Under the pieces are notes generated by a model. The model was not told the origin of the DNA and made no database searches. It worked only from the letters and a program-made list of their open reading frames with translations. Shown one piece after another: positions 60,735 to 64,000 of a stretch of DNA of 64,000 nt. The DNA is taken from positions 258,570,959 through 258,634,958 of the forward strand of contig CAKMRJ010005634.1 in assembly GCA_928212115.1 (NCBI GenBank), read 5' to 3'. The DNA comes from Lactuca virosa. Its lineage: Eukaryota; Streptophyta; Magnoliopsida; Asterales; Asteraceae. Position numbers and translations under genes: made by a program. The stretch's first letter is position 1; every line of letters begins with the position of its first letter.

Positions 60735-61075
60735 GTGGTAGGGGTGAAATAGACCCCGTATCCGGTCAATAAGACCGAAGGGGTAGGTCGGGCACCTAGA
60801 TATGCCTGGCAGTATGATTATGTATGCTATTATGTGGTAGTGGTAGGGGTGAAATAGTCCCTGTAACCAGTTGAAAGAGACCGAAGGGGTAGGCCAACAC
60901 CCATATATGCTAGGCGATTATCGGTTGAAAGAGACCGAAGGGGTAGGCCAGCACCCTGATATGCTAGGCAGTTACCGGTTGAAAGATATCGAAGGGGTAG
61001 GCCATCACCCTGATTTTCTAGGCGGTTACCGGTTGAAAGAGACCGAAGGGGTAGGCCAGCACCCGGATATGATAG
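60735..61075 (+). repeat. Tandem array of about 60-bp units in S4
   Basis: Units contain GACCGAAGGGGTAGG followed by a GCACC block and a TATGCTAGGC block; about five or six copies, the later ones regular at about 60 bp. Because 60 is a multiple of 3 they create an open frame of 78 codons (60,871-61,107) with a 20-residue period, which I do not regard as a gene. Confidence 0.85.
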
Positions 61076-61400
61076 GTAGTATGTTTATTGTATGGTATGT
61101 GATATGATGGGGGAACTCACTAAGCTTCGTGCTTACGGTTTTCAGTTTTGGTTTCAGGTACTTCTTTTTTAAAAGGAAAGGAGCCGGCATGATCGCATCA
61201 CATCACACTATGATTTTCCGCATGACGAGATCTTTGGGAGTTGTACTCTGATATTATCTTTTATGACATGTTTTGATAATTGATATACTGGTTGATTATG
61301 AAATGGGATGACACTATTAATGTTTTCAGACTACTGGTTTTTATAACTACTTAATTAAAAATGAAATTTTTGGTCATGAGTTTTGAGATGTTACATATTT

Positions 61401-62915
61401 TGCAAATTGTTGATCACTATTTTGTAAAATATTAGGGTTTTTTTGATGGTATGGTCAGAAAAATAATTTCACAAAATTAAAGGAATTTAATAACATTTTG
61501 TAGACAACACCTTAATTTAGTTAAACTTTTAAAATTGATAGAATTTCATATATATCTTCTTAAAGATCAAAATATAATATTTGCCCGGTCTAATTTTAAA
61601 ATATCATATTTATCTTTCATAAACTTTCAAAATATTATATTTGCCTAAATTTCTATTTTTTAATGTTTTTAAATATTTTATAATTGCTTTTTATATTTTA
61701 TAATCATTATAATTAGAAATAAATAAATAAATGAACATATTGTCCCTCTCCTAAATTCTTGGAATCATCTTCAACCTTGATAACATACAAAACGACGTTT
61801 GAGAAGCACGAGTTCTCTCCTAAATTGCTAAACTTTCTTTTTCTTATTATTCTTATTTTAATTAATAATGAATTTTTGTTGCTTTTTGTATCTATATTTG
61901 AGTGCTTTTTCTGCTAGATTTGAATTTGGTTTAATTCTAAGTTTTAGTTTCTAAGAGAAAATAAATAACAAACTGATCATATTTGTGCTTAAGATGCAGT
62001 ACAAGATTTATTAATCCAAATCTCTAAAACTATCTCCTTGTAATTCAACACAACTAGTAAAAGAAGCCTGTGCTTCACACGAGACATAATTTTTTTTTTA
62101 ATGTTTTTTTGTTGCATCAAAGGGAAATGTTCCAAAGGAAATGGAATTCGAGATTCTATTCCATAGCATGTTTGGTTGTGAGGATGAAAGAAATATGATT
62201 CCATCCTTGTTTTCTGTTAGAGTTAAATGTAAGAAACAACAACTTGTAACCCAAGATTTGCAGTAATATATATATATATATATCTATAATATATATATAT
62301 ATATATATATTATATTATCTATATATATATAGATACAATAAATTTTATAATCTTCGAATAAATGTATGTTGCTAAATATTGCAGTCAATCTAATAAAAAT
62401 AAAAATAAAATGTCAGCAGATTGACCCAATACTTGAACTAAAAACCCATTTGACCGAAACCAACTCATCTAAACTATTATGTTATACTAAAAAATTACTT
62501 GCTTTGCTAGTTAATAAATACATGTATCAATGGTTCCCCTAGGATAAGCAAGTTGCCATTGTAGATGCTTCTACAGTTCTGCTACCATTCATTATTTCCT
62601 TTCCAAACTCATATATCCAACACATATTTTGTCCCACCGATTATTTTTTGTTTGTCCCCTTTCTCTATTCAAAGCAAGTTTCTTATTTTATAACTTCTTA
62701 AAGAGGCGGCTGGAAAAAAAGACACAACAAGAAAACTTGCAGACTAAATTGACGATAGACGGTTTAGTCAATAAATATATAATATCATCTTACAAAAGTA
62801 ATCTCCTACGGAACAATAACTATATAGATTCGGGTCTCAAAAAAAGACAGTGAATTAAGTTAGCTAACCTGATGTATGCCACTTTTGAGGTGGTTCAATA
62901 GTTTTTGCGACAACT
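61401..62915. other. AT-rich spacer without recognised genes
   Basis: It includes a TA microsatellite (about 62,264-62,333). Open frames are short and unlike known proteins. No tRNA or conserved RNA was recognised. Confidence 0.5.
62264..62333. repeat. (TA)n microsatellite, interrupted
   Basis: TA-rich run with CTATAA interruptions, partly self-complementary. Confidence 0.85.
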
Positions 62916-64000
62916 TGTAATGCCTACTTCCTGGTACGCATTTAATTATAATTTATTCACTTTTGAAGGGCTACTCGACGAGTTGGGAGCCCCAGACTCG
63001 TCGAGTAGAAACGAGTTTTGACGCGGGGTTTTAAGCAACCTACTCGACGAGTTGAGAGCCTCGACTCGACGAGTAGGGCTGCCAGGATGAAACCCTAATT
63101 TCGGGGTTTTGCAACCTATTTAAGCATCTTAACCCCCACCTCCCAGCCTCATTTTCAGTCTCCAAGTCCCAAACCCTAATCCACGAAACCCTAGACCTTT
63201 GTGTGAGCTTGTGAGCAATTCTTGAGTGAACTTTGTGTGATTTGAAGCTTGTAGAAGAAGAAGAAGCTAGAGGATTCCAGGAGAAGATTGTAGATCTAGA
63301 AGCAACATCTCATCCTATTCATTTTTTGGTAATCAAGTCTCAACCTTGCTTAGTAGCTTGTTAGATATCTTCTTTATCACTTTATGGGGTTTTTGGTCCA
63401 AGAAACTTAGTTCTTGGGAAATGGACGTCCCAAGTGTTCTACCTTCTAGATCTGGGGTCTAGAAGGGGTTTCATGGCATAAAGGTGCAAACTTTATGAAC
63501 ATGGAAGCCCCATGCAAGCTTTAAGGTGTTATTATGGCCTTTTAAACCCCAAAAGGCCATGCATGGAAGGAAAGTTAGGAGCTTTACGTGTTCATTGGGT
63601 ATCTAGGACCTAGATCTCAGTTTTCATGATTTGGTTTGGAGTATTATGGCTTTTGGACCAAGATCTATGTCTTAAAGAACTAGGGTTTGTGTTAAACTCA
63701 TTGAGAAGGACTAATAGCGGGTAAAGTTGGAAACTTTACCCTTAAAAGGGTATTTCCAGTATGTATATGAAGTATGGAGTCTGGATCTGAAGAGTAGGGG
63801 ATTAATCCCTTAAGATGGCCCAAACAGACTGAAGAACTCGTCAAGTCCATAGAGGAACTCGACGAGTTGAGTCGTATTGTCCCGATTCTGTACCAGATAG
63901 AACTCGACGAGTCGGGGGGATGACTTGGCGAGTTGGAATGCGATTTCCAGGATTTTTGAGTATAGAACTCGGCAAGTTGATAGGTTAACTCGGCGAGTTG
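62916..64000 (+). repeat. S6: gypsy LTR, cut by the window end
   Basis: TGTAATGCCTACTTCC start. ACTCG-N-CGAGT motifs at 62,972-63,077, TATA-like CTATTTAAG at 63,116-63,124, a GAAGAAGAAGAAGC exon-like stretch (63,256), a donor-like TTTG/GTAATC at 63,329, and a further motif cluster from 63,834. It aligns with S4 in the AAAGTTGGAAACTTTACCC block (63,723; 59,895 in S4). Confidence 0.8.

Larger units (their letters stand above)
57515..61395 (+). repeat. S4: gypsy solo LTR, interrupted by S5
   Basis: TGTAACACCCG start at 57,515 and GAGATGTTACA end at 61,395 are flanked by a perfect duplication TATTT (57,510-57,514 and 61,396-61,400). It has ACTCG-N-CGAGT motifs (57,572-57,677 and 60,008-60,232), a TATA box (57,717-57,726), a donor at 57,930, a tandem array (about 60,735-61,075), the conserved block AACTCACTAAGCTT near 61,112, and an acceptor at 61,157. 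Confidence 0.88.

Noticed and set aside
60871..61107. 78-codon frame with a 20-residue repeat
   Set aside because: By-product of the roughly 60-bp tandem array in LTR S4, whose period is a multiple of three.
1..64000. tRNA, rRNA or organelle-derived inserts
   Set aside because: No cloverleaf, rRNA core sequence or organelle gene was recognised while reading. The tRNA-like matches are primer binding sites only.
1..64000. Integrated plant virus sequence
   Set aside because: All reverse-transcriptase traces are flanked by LTRs with primer sites and retrotransposon domain order, or belong to a LINE. No movement or coat protein trace was seen.

Overview
The window is nuclear DNA from a flowering plant, most likely a eudicot of the daisy family such as lettuce. 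The species call is inference, from retrotransposon style and from long terminal repeats (LTRs) packed with an ACTCG-N-CGAGT motif. It holds one complete host gene; almost everything else is transposable element, much of it nested.

Positions 1-37,278 are a stack of LTR retrotransposons that can be unpicked from target-site duplications (TSDs). The outermost readable layer is a Ty1-copia-like element E1 (minus strand), in two pieces: 5,323-5,846 and 31,380-37,278. A Ty3-gypsy element G (minus, 5,847-31,379, LTRs about 2.1 kb) split E1. The 3' LTR of G was later hit by two copia elements: F (5,877-14,033), recognisable as gag-pol and recently broken, and B (15,424-23,213), a decayed relative with LTRs differing at only about 4 of 773 positions and a perfect TSD. 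A further plus-strand copia element A (1-5,322) lies in the 3' half of E1. F, B, E1 and A share termini, primer site, leader hairpins and 3' region, but only F has a recognisable pol reading frame. F therefore looks like the autonomous type and the others like passengers.

Positions 37,279-46,335 hold a LINE fragment, old repeat debris and three nested gypsy solo LTRs (S0 interrupted by S1 and S2; perfect TSDs on S1 and S2). Positions 46,340-52,500 are the gene island. The gene at 48,750-52,260 (plus, 14 coding exons, 559 residues) encodes a nuclear cyclophilin with an RRM, a zinc knuckle and a charged RS/RD tail (CYP59, PPIL4 class). A Mutator-like foldback element with roughly 0.5-kb inverted arms (53,107-54,678) lies 0.85 kb downstream. 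Positions 54,962-64,000 hold further gypsy LTRs: S3; S4 containing S5; and S6, cut by the window end.

The most striking pattern is in the gypsy LTRs. Several families share one layout: a cluster of a short dyad motif, a TATA box, a purine-rich exon of roughly 150-200 nt, a splice-donor-like site, a 1.1-1.8 kb candidate intron carrying more motif copies and a tandem array, then an acceptor-like TTTCAG/GTAC about 180-245 nt before the LTR end. The dyad motif itself differs between families. A second pattern is a pair of hairpins in the copia leaders whose stems change in a compensatory way between copies.
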